From Gammaproteobacteria bacterium (GTDB lineage: Bacteria; Pseudomonadota; Gammaproteobacteria; SZUA-140): a stretch of 64,000 nucleotides of DNA. The translations under genes and the position numbers were made by a program. Below are positions 34,539 to 43,174 of this stretch, piece by piece. The first letter of the stretch is position 1; every line of letters begins with the position of its first letter. The stretch lies in assembly GCA_016716465.1 (NCBI GenBank), contig JADJWH010000001.1, positions 806,001 to 870,000 on the forward strand. Direction: 5' to 3'. The notes below the pieces were generated by a model. It saw only the letters and a list, made by a program, of their open reading frames with translations, did not search any database and had not been told where the DNA came from.

Positions 34539-36209
34539 TCACTCCGGGCTTGCGGTGGTGAGCAGTCGTGCCAGCTCGGCCGGATTGCCATCCCGCGCCG
34601 CGGCATCCAGCGCCGACACGGACAGGTTTCCGATCGCATCCAGATCGGCGCCGTGTTCCAGCAGGGCCCTGGCGATGGTCTCACGTCCGCCCTGCACGGC
34701 GAGCATGAGCGGGGTGACATCGGGACGCGCGACGATGTTGGTGTCGGCCCCGTGGGCGAGCAGGAGTTCGACCGCCTCCGCGTAGCCGTTCTCCACGGCC
34801 CAGTGCAGCGCCGTCCGCCCTCCGGCATCCCGGGCATCGGGCGCGGCGCCGGCATCGAGCAACAGGCCGATCATGTCCACCTGCCCGTTGCGGGCCGCCT
34901 CCACCAGGAGCGGCGCCGGCGCGCCGTTGTTGACGAGGGTGGTGATCATATAACCTCGCGTCAGCGGCGGATCATTCCGGTTCGGATCGAGCCCCTTCGC
35001 CAGCAGGGCACGCATTACATCGAGGTTTCCCGCGCGCGCGGCCGCGATTCCCGGTGTGTCACCGTCCCGATTCGGGAGGCGGATATCGGCGCCGTGGTCG
35101 AGCAGGATCCAGACGGCGTCCATGTCATTGCGCCAGATCGCGGTCAGCAGCGCGGTGTCCCCGCGCCCCACCGCCCGCAGCAGTTCACGCTCGCGCAGCG
35201 GTGTGCCGGAGGCCTCGATACGCTGCGCACTGAGCCCCCACGGGACATCGTTCACATCGGCGCCATGCTGGATCAGCAGCTCCAGCATGGCGTTCTCTCC
35301 GCGGTAGGCCGCGCTCGCCAGCGCTGTGATGCCCGTGATCGGATCCCGGTAGTCGGGGTCGACGGACTGCTCGAGCAATCGCGCGAGCTTGTCCGCGTCA
35401 CCAAGCTTCACCGCCCGAAGCAGCGCCTGCTCCGGGCTCAGATCGACATACGGTGTCTCATCGCGCGCGCCGGCCCGCAGCAGTTCCTCTGCGGCCGCCG
35501 TCTTGCCATTGCGCACGGCCAGTGTATATGCCGTCTCGCCCCGCACCCGCACGACATCCGGGGCCGCGCCCCGCGCCAGCAGGCCGCGCACCATGGCCAG
35601 ACTGTCCGCCGCCGGAAGATCGCTGGCGACCGCGCGCATCAGCGGGCTGTAGCCTGCGTTGCCCGAACCCGGTTCATATCGGTTGGGATCGGCGCCATGC
35701 GCCAGCAGGAAATCGACGATGCGGACACGGCCGAATCGGATAGCGGCGCCCAGCGCGGTTTCACCCTGGCGGTCGGACGCATTTAGGTCCGCCCCAGCGT
35801 CCAGCAGCAGACGCACGTTATCCAGGCGATCTCTCGAAGCGGCGTGCATCAGGGCGGTAGTGCCGTCGGCGTCGGCGGCCGCGACATCGGCGCCGCGAGC
35901 GAGCAACAGGGAGGTCATGGCGGCGTCCGACTCGCCGGCGGCGGCAATCAGCGCGGTCCGGCCCAGACCGTCGCGTGAGTCCGGCGCCACACCCTGATCG
36001 AGCAGCAGACGCACGGTATCGCGCTGGCCGTAGCGGGCGGCCAACACCAGGGCCGGGTCGCTGTGCCCCGGCGCCTCGGCGCCACTTTCCGCAGGCGCGT
36101 CGACCGCGGTGGAAACCGTGCCCGCATCGGCCGCGGACGCGGGCTGCGCGCCCGCCATCAGCAAGCCGGCGAACAGACAAACCGCCATGCGATGTTTCGA
36201 TGCCGTCAT
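34539..36209 (-). CDS. Secreted ankyrin-repeat protein
   Basis: A 556-aa protein with a signal peptide (MTASKHRMAVCLFAGLLMAG then AQPASA) and an array of about 13 ankyrin repeats, e.g. GRTALIAAAGESDAAMTSLL, GTTALMHAASRDRLDNVRLL, GRTALHWAVENGYAEAVELL and VTPLMLAVQGGRETIARALL. The ATG at 36209 follows GGAGGGG. Repeats of this sort bind proteins; the export signal places it in the periplasm. It is directly coupled to a binding lipoprotein gene, suggesting a shared periplasmic role, perhaps presenting or scaffolding the lipoprotein. Confidence 0.9.
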   Translation of the reverse strand: MTASKHRMAVCLFAGLLMAGAQPASAADAGTVSTAVDAPAESGAEAPGHSDPALVLAARYGQRDTVRLLLDQGVAPDSRDGLGRTALIAAAGESDAAMTSLLLARGADVAAADADGTTALMHAASRDRLDNVRLLLDAGADLNASDRQGETALGAAIRFGRVRIVDFLLAHGADPNRYEPGSGNAGYSPLMRAVASDLPAADSLAMVRGLLARGAAPDVVRVRGETAYTLAVRNGKTAAAEELLRAGARDETPYVDLSPEQALLRAVKLGDADKLARLLEQSVDPDYRDPITGITALASAAYRGENAMLELLIQHGADVNDVPWGLSAQRIEASGTPLRERELLRAVGRGDTALLTAIWRNDMDAVWILLDHGADIRLPNRDGDTPGIAAARAGNLDVMRALLAKGLDPNRNDPPLTRGYMITTLVNNGAPAPLLVEAARNGQVDMIGLLLDAGAAPDARDAGGRTALHWAVENGYAEAVELLLAHGADTNIVARPDVTPLMLAVQGGRETIARALLEHGADLDAIGNLSVSALDAAARDGNPAELARLLTTASPE

Positions 36210-36321
36210 AAGCGCCCCTCCGCGATTACAGGCCCGGATTCCGCCCGCCCGCGTCATATTCCGCGGCAGACCCGGCCATTATACCCCAAGGGGCGCCGCC
36301 CCGGCCCGGCCCGGCCGGGCT

Positions 36322-36645
36322 TCAGTACCTGGGCATCGCGGGATCGACGACGGCGGCCCAGGCGTCGATCCCGCCCTGGAGATTGACGAGTCGGGTGAAA
36401 CCCCGCTGCTCTAGATAGCCGGCCACCCGCTGGCTGCGCATTCCGTGATGGCAGATCAGCACGGTCTCGCGCGCCGGGTCCAACTCGGCGATCCGGCCGG
36501 GGATGGTCGCCATGGGGATATGGAGGGAACCCTCGATATGGCAGTGGACGAATTCCCAGCCTTCCCGCACGTCGAGCAGCAGCGGCTTCGCCGCTGCCTC
36601 GGCGAGATACTGTTGCAAAGCGGCAGGGTTCATCTGGTGGATCAT
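36322..36645 (-). CDS. Rhodanese-like sulfurtransferase
   Basis: A 107-aa single-domain rhodanese. It shows LLLDVREGWEFVHCHIEGSL, the HIPMATIP block and the active-site loop CHHGMRSQRVAGYLEQRGF with the persulfide-carrying Cys, then VNLQGGIDAWAAVVDP. Similar to GlpE-type sulfur-transfer proteins. The start at ATG 36645 has GAGGAG in front; a 7-residue longer form is possible. Located next to an ABC exporter with no obvious functional link. Confidence 0.92.
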   Translation of the reverse strand: MIHQMNPAALQQYLAEAAAKPLLLDVREGWEFVHCHIEGSLHIPMATIPGRIAELDPARETVLICHHGMRSQRVAGYLEQRGFTRLVNLQGGIDAWAAVVDPAMPRY

Positions 36646-36691
36646 GGACGACTCCTCAGGGCGCATACACGCCCGGAAACATGCCGGGCCG

Positions 36692-37450
36692 TTAATTCCT
36701 CAGGCGATAGCCCCGCCGCAGGAGCACCAGTGTAAGCGATGACAACAACAGGAACGTCGCCACCACCACCGTCAGACTCACGCCCGGATCGATATCGGAG
36801 CGGCCGACAAAACCGTAGCGAAAGCCGTCGATCATGTAGAAGAACGGATTCAGCCTGGAGATATGCTGCCAGAACTCCGGCAACGATGCGATCGAATAGA
36901 ACACCCCGCTGAGGAATGACAAGGGAAGGATGATGAAGTTCTGGAACCCGGCCAACTGATCGAACTTCTCGGCCCAGATCCCTGCGATGATACCGAGAGT
37001 GCCGAGCACCGCGCTGCTGGCCAGTGCGAACGCCAGGACAATGGCTGCGCTGTGCACCGGTAACGTAACGAAGGGGATGGCGCACAGATATACCGCCAGG
37101 CCGACGACCAGGCCACGCGTCACGGCGGCCAGCATGAAGGCGAGATAGAACTCCGTGTAGGACAAGGGCGTCAGCAGGACGAAGACGATGTTGCCGGTGA
37201 CCTTCGACTGGATCAGGCTGGAGGAACTGTTGGCGAAGGCGTTCTGGATCATGGTCATCATCACCAGACCCGGGACGAGGAAGGTGGTATAGGCGATATC
37301 GCCGAATACCGTGACGTGCCGATCCAGTGCATGGGAAAACACCAGCAGGTAGAGCAGGGTCGTGATCGCGGGGGCGATCACGGTCTGCAGCACGACCTTG
37401 TGGAAGCGCAGGATCTCCTTATAGAACAGGGTGCTGAATCCGCGCGACAT
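36692..37450 (-). CDS. yadH: ABC-2 type exporter permease
   Basis: A 252-aa inner-membrane subunit with six predicted helices (about residues 20-40, 55-80, 105-130, 140-165, 172-190, 225-245). The ABC-2 signature is in LPLSFLSGVFYSIASLPEFW followed by NPFFYMIDGFRYGFVG. It overlaps the ATPase gene by one base (shared ATG/stop region) and forms a two-component exporter like E. coli YadGH. Substrate unknown. Confidence 0.93.
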   Translation of the reverse strand: MSRGFSTLFYKEILRFHKVVLQTVIAPAITTLLYLLVFSHALDRHVTVFGDIAYTTFLVPGLVMMTMIQNAFANSSSSLIQSKVTGNIVFVLLTPLSYTEFYLAFMLAAVTRGLVVGLAVYLCAIPFVTLPVHSAAIVLAFALASSAVLGTLGIIAGIWAEKFDQLAGFQNFIILPLSFLSGVFYSIASLPEFWQHISRLNPFFYMIDGFRYGFVGRSDIDPGVSLTVVVATFLLLSSLTLVLLRRGYRLRN

Positions 37451-38373
37451 CAGCCGGCCTCGCGCGTGGTCAGATTGAGGAAAATATCCTCGAGATCGGC
37501 CTGTTCGGTATGGAGGTCCACGATCTCGATGCCGGAGCGCTGCAGCTCGTTCAGGATCGCGACGATGGAATCCGCCGTCTTGTCCAGCGCCAGCTCCAAC
37601 GTGTTACCGGCGTGCTTAACAACCTTGTTCGCGAGAGTGTCAGGAATCGCGGACACCGCGGCGCTCGCGACCACCCTGAGACGCAGCCCGCGGCCGAGAT
37701 CCCCGTTCAGCAGGGCCTGCTTGGTATCCAGCGCGATGATTCTGCCGTGATTGAGGATGGCGATACGGTCGCACAGCGACTCCGCCTCCTCGAGATAGTG
37801 GGTGGTGAGAATGATGGTGTGTCCCTGGCGATGCAGCCGCTGAATGAATCCCCACAGCAGCTTGCGCAGTTCGACATCGACGCCGGCGGTGGGTTCGTCC
37901 AGGACCAGCACCGGCGGCCTGTGCACCAGCGCCTGCGCGATCAGGACCCGGCGCTTCATGCCGCCGGAGAGCGAACGCATATTGCTGTCGGCGCGATCGG
38001 TGAGCTTCAATTCGGCGAGCAGTTCATCGATCCAGGCGTCGTTCTCCCGTCCGAGCCCGAAATAGCCGCTCTGGATCCGCAGCGTTTCACGCACGGTGAA
38101 GAAGGGGTCGAACACCAGCTCCTGCGGCACCACGCCGAGGTTCCTGCGCGCCATGCGGTAGTCGCTCACGACATCGTGACCCATGATCGCGATCCGTCCG
38201 GAATCGGCGCGGGTCAGGCCGGCCATGATATTGATCAGGGTGGACTTGCCGGCCCCGTTGGGTCCGAGCAGGCCGAAGAACTCCCCCTGAGCGATCGTCA
38301 GGTCGACGCCCTGGAGGGCGCGCACTCGGGGGAAGCTCTTGATCACGCCTTGCGCTGATACTGCCGTTGTCAC
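37450..38373 (-). CDS. yadG: ABC exporter ATPase
   Basis: A 307-aa nucleotide-binding subunit with Walker A LLGPNGAGKSTLINIMAGL, Q-loop region VPQELVFDPFFTVRETLRIQ, signature SLSGGMKRRVLIAQAL, Walker B PVLVLDEPTAGVD and switch His ILTTHYLEEAE. The C-terminal extension (about 220-307) is common in drug/polysaccharide-type exporters. The likely start is GTG 38373; a frame to 38403 is possible. Pairs with the permease immediately downstream. Confidence 0.93.
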   Translation of the reverse strand: MTTAVSAQGVIKSFPRVRALQGVDLTIAQGEFFGLLGPNGAGKSTLINIMAGLTRADSGRIAIMGHDVVSDYRMARRNLGVVPQELVFDPFFTVRETLRIQSGYFGLGRENDAWIDELLAELKLTDRADSNMRSLSGGMKRRVLIAQALVHRPPVLVLDEPTAGVDVELRKLLWGFIQRLHRQGHTIILTTHYLEEAESLCDRIAILNHGRIIALDTKQALLNGDLGRGLRLRVVASAAVSAIPDTLANKVVKHAGNTLELALDKTADSIVAILNELQRSGIEIVDLHTEQADLEDIFLNLTTREAG

Positions 38374-38467
38374 CTGGGTCTCCCGCCGTAGCGGCCCGGG
38401 CACCCCGCCCGCCGCCGCAAGCCCGCCATTCTACCGCAAACGGACGTCCCGGCGCGGAACCGGGCGG

Positions 38468-38779
38468 CTAGTCCCGGTCGTGGCCGCATTTCCAGCAGGT
38501 CTCGAAGGTTCCCGGGTTATCCTCGCCGCAGGCGCCGCAACGCCAGGTATCTGCCTGCCGCGTACCCGCCTGTTCGAATGCCGCGATGATCGCCTGCGCC
38601 TGCTCCCTGTCGTCATCATCGAACAGCCAGATGGCCGGATAGGTCTGGGTGAACGGCAATTCACCGACCCCACCCTGCAGATTTTCATTGGAGATGTAGT
38701 GCGCGATACCCGCCTGGCCGAGCAGATGCGACAGCAGGTGGGCCTGTTGGAGATCAGCGGCGGAATACAGCTTCAGCAT
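38468..38779 (-). CDS. DUF2007 protein with C-terminal zinc ribbon
   Basis: A 103-aa protein. Residues 1-70 form the DUF2007 fold (YSAADLQQAHLLSHLLGQAG, IAHYISNENLQGGVGELPFT, AIWLFDDDDREQAQAIIAAF), thought to be a PII-like signal-transducing domain. Residues 80-103 are a zinc ribbon with Cys pairs in WRCGACGEDNPGTFETCWKCG. Lies between the ABC exporter and fabB. Function unknown. Confidence 0.88.
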   Translation of the reverse strand: MLKLYSAADLQQAHLLSHLLGQAGIAHYISNENLQGGVGELPFTQTYPAIWLFDDDDREQAQAIIAAFEQAGTRQADTWRCGACGEDNPGTFETCWKCGHDRD

Positions 38780-38812
38780 CTGCGACGCGTTACCCGGCCG
38801 GCGGGCACGCGG

Positions 38813-40030
38813 TCAGGAGGAATAACGCTCGAACACCAGGGCGGCATTCGTTCCACCGAAGCCGAAACTGTTGCTCATCACCCGGTCGAGCGTGACACCG
38901 TCGCGACAGGTGGTGACGATCGGCATCCCTTCGGCCGCCGGATCGAGGTGCTCGATATTGGCGGACCCGGCGACGAAGCCGTCCCGCATCATGATCAGGC
39001 TGTAGATCGCCTCGTGGACGCCGGCGGCGCCGAGTGCGTGGCCGGTCAGCGATTTGGTCGAGGACAGAAAAGGGATCCGGGCGCCGAACGTCTCGCGGAT
39101 GGCCTCCAGTTCCTTCATGTCTCCCGCCGGGGTGCTGGTGCCGTGGGTATTGATGTAATCGATCGGCCCGTCGATCGCCGCCAGCGCCTGGCGCATGCAG
39201 CGAACCGCGCCTTCGCCGGATGGGGCAACCATGTCATGGCCGTCGGAAGTGGCGCCGTAGCCGACGATCTCGGCATAGATGCGTGCGCCGCGCGCACGGG
39301 CGTGGTCGAGCGACTCCAGGACCAGCATGCCGCCTCCCCCGGAAATCACAAAACCGTCACGATCGCGATCATAGGGTCGCGATGCACGCTGCGGCGTCTC
39401 GTTATATCCGGATGACAGCGCACCCATGGCATCGAACAGCATCGTCATGGTCCAGTCGACCTCTTCGCCGCCGCCCGCGAAGATCACATCCTGCTTGCCA
39501 GCCTGGATCAGCTCGCAGCCGTTGCCGATACAGTGGGCGCTGGTCGAACAGGCGGAACTGATCGAGTAACTGACACCCTTGATCTTGAACGCGGTGGACA
39601 GGTTTGCCGAGGTCGTGCTGCCCATCGTGCGCGGGACCATGTACGGACCGACGCCGCGCACGCCGCGCTTGCGCAAGGACTCCACGGCCTGCAGGAAATT
39701 CCGGTTTGAGGCCCCACCGGAACCCGTCACCAGGCCCGTACGCGGGTTCGATACCTCCGGTTCCCGCAGGCCGGCGTCCGCGATGGCCTGCGCCATCGCG
39801 ATATGACCGAAGGCAGCGGCATCACCCATGAAGCGGAGCACCCTGCGATCGATGTGTTCTGCGGGATCGAGCCGTATTGGACCATACACCCGGGAACGCA
39901 GCCCGAGCTCAGCATATTCCTCGCTGTAGGCGATCCCGGAACGCCCCTGCCGCAGGGAGGAGGTCACCTCCTCTGCGTTGTTTCCGAGACTCGAGACGAT
40001 ACCCAGCCCTGTGACTACAACCCGTCGCAT
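38813..40030 (-). CDS. fabB: 3-oxoacyl-[acyl-carrier-protein] synthase I
   Basis: A 405-aa condensing enzyme needed to elongate the unsaturated branch of type II fatty-acid synthesis. The catalytic Cys is in [20 protein letters not shown], the first His in [20 protein letters not shown] and the second in [20 protein letters not shown]. The C-terminal [17 protein letters not shown] block is typical. Length as in E. coli. It follows fabA by 15 bases, the standard fabAB order of gammaproteobacteria. Confidence 0.97.
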   Translation of the reverse strand: MRRVVVTGLGIVSSLGNNAEEVTSSLRQGRSGIAYSEEYAELGLRSRVYGPIRLDPAEHIDRRVLRFMGDAAAFGHIAMAQAIADAGLREPEVSNPRTGLVTGSGGASNRNFLQAVESLRKRGVRGVGPYMVPRTMGSTTSANLSTAFKIKGVSYSISSACSTSAHCIGNGCELIQAGKQDVIFAGGGEEVDWTMTMLFDAMGALSSGYNETPQRASRPYDRDRDGFVISGGGGMLVLESLDHARARGARIYAEIVGYGATSDGHDMVAPSGEGAVRCMRQALAAIDGPIDYINTHGTSTPAGDMKELEAIRETFGARIPFLSSTKSLTGHALGAAGVHEAIYSLIMMRDGFVAGSANIEHLDPAAEGMPIVTTCRDGVTLDRVMSNSFGFGGTNAALVFERYSS

Positions 40031-40045
40031 GATCCCCTAATCGAG

Positions 40046-40564
40046 TTAAAAGCTGTCCTTGGATGTAAACAGGCCCACCCGCAGATCGCTGGCCGTGTAA
40101 ATCTGCTGCCCATCCGCCTCCAGCACCGCATCGGCAATACCCATGACCAGTTTGCGTAAAATAACCCGTTTCAACTCGATGCGGTAGGTCACAAGACGCG
40201 TTTCCGGAGTGATCTGTCCGGAAAATTTCACGTCGCCGGCGCCCAGGGCGCGGCCCTGCCCCGGCTGACCGAGCCAGCCGAGATAAAATCCCACCAGCTG
40301 CCACATGGCATCGAGTCCCAGACAGCCCGGCATGACCGGGTCGCCTTCGAAGTGGCAGGCGAAGAACCAGAGATCGGGACTGATGTCCAGTTCGGCGATG
40401 ATCTCGCCCTTGTCGTAACGCCCCCCGGTCTCCGCGATGCGCGCGATGCGGTCAAACATCAGCATCGGCGGCAGCGGCAGTTGCGCGTTACCCGGCCCGA
40501 ATAATCGGCCGTGACCGCATTCGAGCAGGTCGGTCCTGGAATAGCTGTCTTTTTTTGGTAACAC
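40046..40564 (-). CDS. fabA: 3-hydroxydecanoyl-ACP dehydratase/isomerase
   Basis: A 172-aa hot-dog-fold enzyme that dehydrates 3-hydroxydecanoyl-ACP and isomerises trans-2 to cis-3-decenoyl-ACP, starting unsaturated fatty-acid synthesis. The active-site His is in [20 protein letters not shown], with Asp in the same region ([18 protein letters not shown]). The start is placed at GTG 40564 ([19 protein letters not shown]), which gives exactly the E. coli length; an in-frame extension upstream to 40642 lacks family similarity. First gene of the fabAB operon. Confidence 0.95.
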   Translation of the reverse strand: MLPKKDSYSRTDLLECGHGRLFGPGNAQLPLPPMLMFDRIARIAETGGRYDKGEIIAELDISPDLWFFACHFEGDPVMPGCLGLDAMWQLVGFYLGWLGQPGQGRALGAGDVKFSGQITPETRLVTYRIELKRVILRKLVMGIADAVLEADGQQIYTASDLRVGLFTSKDSF

Positions 40565-40707
40565 GGAAACCTGGCGTTTTATGGAAGGATCCCCGCAAAT
40601 CATCCCTCCGGCATCGGGTTCATATGCGGGAACCATCGTCATTATTATATGGGTGCGGCGTTACGAACCCTTGACCGCGCACCGCGCGGGCGCGGCTGTC
40701 GTTACGC

Positions 40708-40735
40708 AACAAAAACCCCGTCGCGAAGACGGGGT
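40708..40735 (-). terminator. Intrinsic terminator after the histone-fold gene
   Basis: On the minus strand, CCCCGTC-TTCGC-GACGGGG is followed by TTTTTGTT. It lies 124 bases downstream of the small histone-fold gene and insulates it from fabA, so the gene is transcribed alone. Confidence 0.85.
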
Positions 40736-40858
40736 CGCATGAAATCTGCCGGACCGCCCGTACGGACCCGTCGCCTGCCGGCGTGAACGCATTGCATCCA
40801 GGCCTCTACTCAACGCGATCACGGGTCCGCGCACGCGATCTCCCGGCTCGGGACCGCC

Positions 40859-41050
40859 TCAGGAGAAATCCCTGTCCTTCACGGTCTTGCGCCCGTCATT
40901 GCGCGCATTCTCAATCGCGCGATCGCACATTTCGCGAATCTTGTCCGACATCACATCGAACACACCCGCCGAGGTATTCATGTCGGACTTTTCGCGTATA
41001 TAGGTTTTAACCTTCGAAGCCACAACAAGAACTTCATTCTTATCCGTCAT
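40859..41050 (-). CDS. Bacterial histone-fold protein (63 aa)
   Basis: A single histone-fold protein. Residues 6-20 (EVLVVASKVKTYIREK) form helix 1, 30-52 (FDVMSDKIREMCDRAIENAR) the long central helix, and DGRKTVKDRDFS is the L2 loop-helix 3 with the R-K-T-V/x-x-D signature of archaeal and bacterial histones. It resembles, from memory, the Bdellovibrio Bd0055 class. Such proteins dimerise and bind DNA. The ATG at 41050 has AGGAG at good spacing; the longer frame to 41107 is not supported. It is monocistronic with its own terminator. Confidence 0.82.
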   Translation of the reverse strand: MTDKNEVLVVASKVKTYIREKSDMNTSAGVFDVMSDKIREMCDRAIENARNDGRKTVKDRDFS

Positions 41051-41281
41051 ATCTCTGTTCTCCTGGTTTGTCGCCACCGCTCGCCGTGGCATGAATAAAA
41101 CGCTCAACTATGATCGGCCACGGTTAAAACCTTCACCGACGGCAAACATTAGCATTTCCACGCAGATTCGACAATTATCCCGCACCGGCGCGCAACGACG
41201 GGGCATGCGACCGCTCCCCGCCGTGTTGCACATCGAAAATGGAGCGCGTACTGACCGCGCGGCAATAATGGCGGAGCGATT
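41051..41281. other. Intergenic region upstream of the histone-fold gene
   Basis: No gene seen. It lies after the stop of the SelO-like gene and holds the histone promoter; the stretch at 41085-41175 is the AT-richer part. Confidence 0.4.
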
Positions 41282-43129
41282 CTACAAGCCTTCGCGGTAT
41301 TCCGCGACGACCCGGATCATCGATTGGTAGAGCAGTCTGGCGCAGCGATCCCAGGCCACCGTGTCCGGCGCCTGCACGCGTCGCTCGGGAGACAGGATCT
41401 GGTCGGAGGCAAACCCAGAGATCAGTCTATAAATATCATTTTTATTCATGGTATTACGACTTTTAATTAATCTTTTGGATGCTATCAGAGCGGCGTCCCC
41501 GGTAATCCGCTCATAGCGGTTGATCAGGGCGGAACGCCGCACCAGCTGTACAAGCAGATGTTCGGCGGCACGGCCGGAAAGCCCGGCGGCGCGCCGGAGC
41601 AGGCGGCGATAGAGGACCTGAAAACGCTTGATGCGACGCCGTCGCGCAGGATACATCCGGACGTCCTGACGCGATGCATACCTCGAGCGCATGATGCGGA
41701 TGAATTCATCGGCATCCAGCGGGCCCTCGCCCGCCTGATATCTCGCGGGCAATTCCCGCAGTATGTCACGCATGCAGAACACCGCATCCCAGGTCACGCC
41801 GTCCGTAATGTCATAGGGACCGCGTTTGGATTTGGTGCGCTCGAAATGGGAGAAGATCCGCGTGAATTCAGCGAGATCCCGCCGGAATCCGCCATCTCCC
41901 AGCAGGCGTCGATGGAGTTCCGGTGCGTAACCGAGCTTGTACAACAGCAGTTCCTCGCGGTGCTCCGCAAAGGCCGCGTCGAATGTTCGCAGCGCGGCAT
42001 CGGCCCGGAAATTCCTGATATTCGTCTTGCGGCCGCTGACCAGGTACTCCGCGATCTGGGCGAAGGCCTGCACGACGTAACGCGCCTTGGCGCGCTGCTC
42101 CCGTATGGTGGTCGACATCCGCTCGACGTCATCGTAGCGGTATTCATGGTGAAACAGACCGAACTGGCGCAGGGAACCGTAATCGATGATGCCGCCGTCC
42201 ATCAGGATGTTGTCTCCATCCCAGTCGATCCAGCAGAAGATATAATCGCTCACGAAGCGCGCCGCCATGCGGCCGAAATCGGTGGCGATGCGCTGCGCCA
42301 GATAGCGGTACGCGCGCGCGCCCGAAACCGGCGCGGGCCAGTCGCCATTCGCGGCCTGGCGCGCGATATAGTAATCGGCCACCCGTCTGAGCGACTCGCT
42401 ATTCCCCTGTTTGAGATGATGCAGGAAATGCGCGGGGCGCAGCAGATTGGGATAGGCGCGCACGTTGACCGCGCTGCCGTCGCCGTAGTCGATGATGGCC
42501 AGGGTGCGTTCCGTTCTGATGCCGTTTCCATGCAGAACCTCGCTCATCATCGCGGCCGCGACACCGTCCCACAAATCCGCGAGACCGCTGCCGTAGGAGG
42601 CGCCGACGTCACCGGTCCGGAAGAATTTTTTCTCCCGGCCGGTCGCCGGGCTGAGGCGGGTGACGCCGGTGCCGCAACTGGAAACGTCCCAGGTCTTTCC
42701 GCGACCCCGGAGGCATCCGTTCCAGATGCTGCGGCCGTCGCCCGAGGTAAGTCCCCTGCGACTCGGATGCTGAAGCTGGAGATATCGCGTCGCCATGTAC
42801 GGCTTAGGACGCGCCTCGTCCAGCAGCTCCGGATGATGTACGGAATCGTATTCGTTGATGATCTGCAGACTGAAGGTATTCAGTACGGTCCGTGCGAGCT
42901 CCGTGGTCAGTTCATCGGGATGTGCTCGCGGGATCAGACCCATCTCGCGTGCAAGGGCGAAGTTGAAATAGAACACCCGGCCGCCGTCGCGGTACCTGAC
43001 CGGGTAATCCACGAAAGCGCCGGGAACGGACTGCCTGAAGGGGTGATCGCCGTCGAGCTTGCCGAAGCTGCCATAACTCCCCGCCCAACGACAGGAAGCG
43101 CGCGTGGAATTCACCCTGGACTTTCCCAT
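41282..43129 (-). CDS. Divergent SelO-family pseudokinase-like protein
   Basis: A 615-aa protein related to SelO (YdiU) adenylyltransferases, which attach AMP to proteins. Blocks: TSGDGRSIWNGCLRGRGKTW, then SSCGTGVTRLSP, DLWDGVAAAMMSEVLHGNGI with the conserved Glu, and CWIDWDGDNILMDGGIIDYG, in which Asn and the DYG Asp are nine residues apart as in SelO. The usual Lys of the QLKGAG strand aligns by eye with Cys (VSSCGTG). Longer than the usual 480 aa, with a basic C-terminal extension. ATG 43129 has AGGA four bases upstream. Confidence 0.75.
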   Translation of the reverse strand: MGKSRVNSTRASCRWAGSYGSFGKLDGDHPFRQSVPGAFVDYPVRYRDGGRVFYFNFALAREMGLIPRAHPDELTTELARTVLNTFSLQIINEYDSVHHPELLDEARPKPYMATRYLQLQHPSRRGLTSGDGRSIWNGCLRGRGKTWDVSSCGTGVTRLSPATGREKKFFRTGDVGASYGSGLADLWDGVAAAMMSEVLHGNGIRTERTLAIIDYGDGSAVNVRAYPNLLRPAHFLHHLKQGNSESLRRVADYYIARQAANGDWPAPVSGARAYRYLAQRIATDFGRMAARFVSDYIFCWIDWDGDNILMDGGIIDYGSLRQFGLFHHEYRYDDVERMSTTIREQRAKARYVVQAFAQIAEYLVSGRKTNIRNFRADAALRTFDAAFAEHREELLLYKLGYAPELHRRLLGDGGFRRDLAEFTRIFSHFERTKSKRGPYDITDGVTWDAVFCMRDILRELPARYQAGEGPLDADEFIRIMRSRYASRQDVRMYPARRRRIKRFQVLYRRLLRRAAGLSGRAAEHLLVQLVRRSALINRYERITGDAALIASKRLIKSRNTMNKNDIYRLISGFASDQILSPERRVQAPDTVAWDRCARLLYQSMIRVVAEYREGL

Positions 43130-43174
43130 GAGTCCTATATCGGATGGCGCCCGACGGCGCTTTAAGCGGTATGG

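Noticed and set aside
41558..43165. A 535-codon plus-strand frame opposite the SelO-like gene
   Set aside because: Antisense shadow; the minus-strand frame carries ordered SelO motifs.
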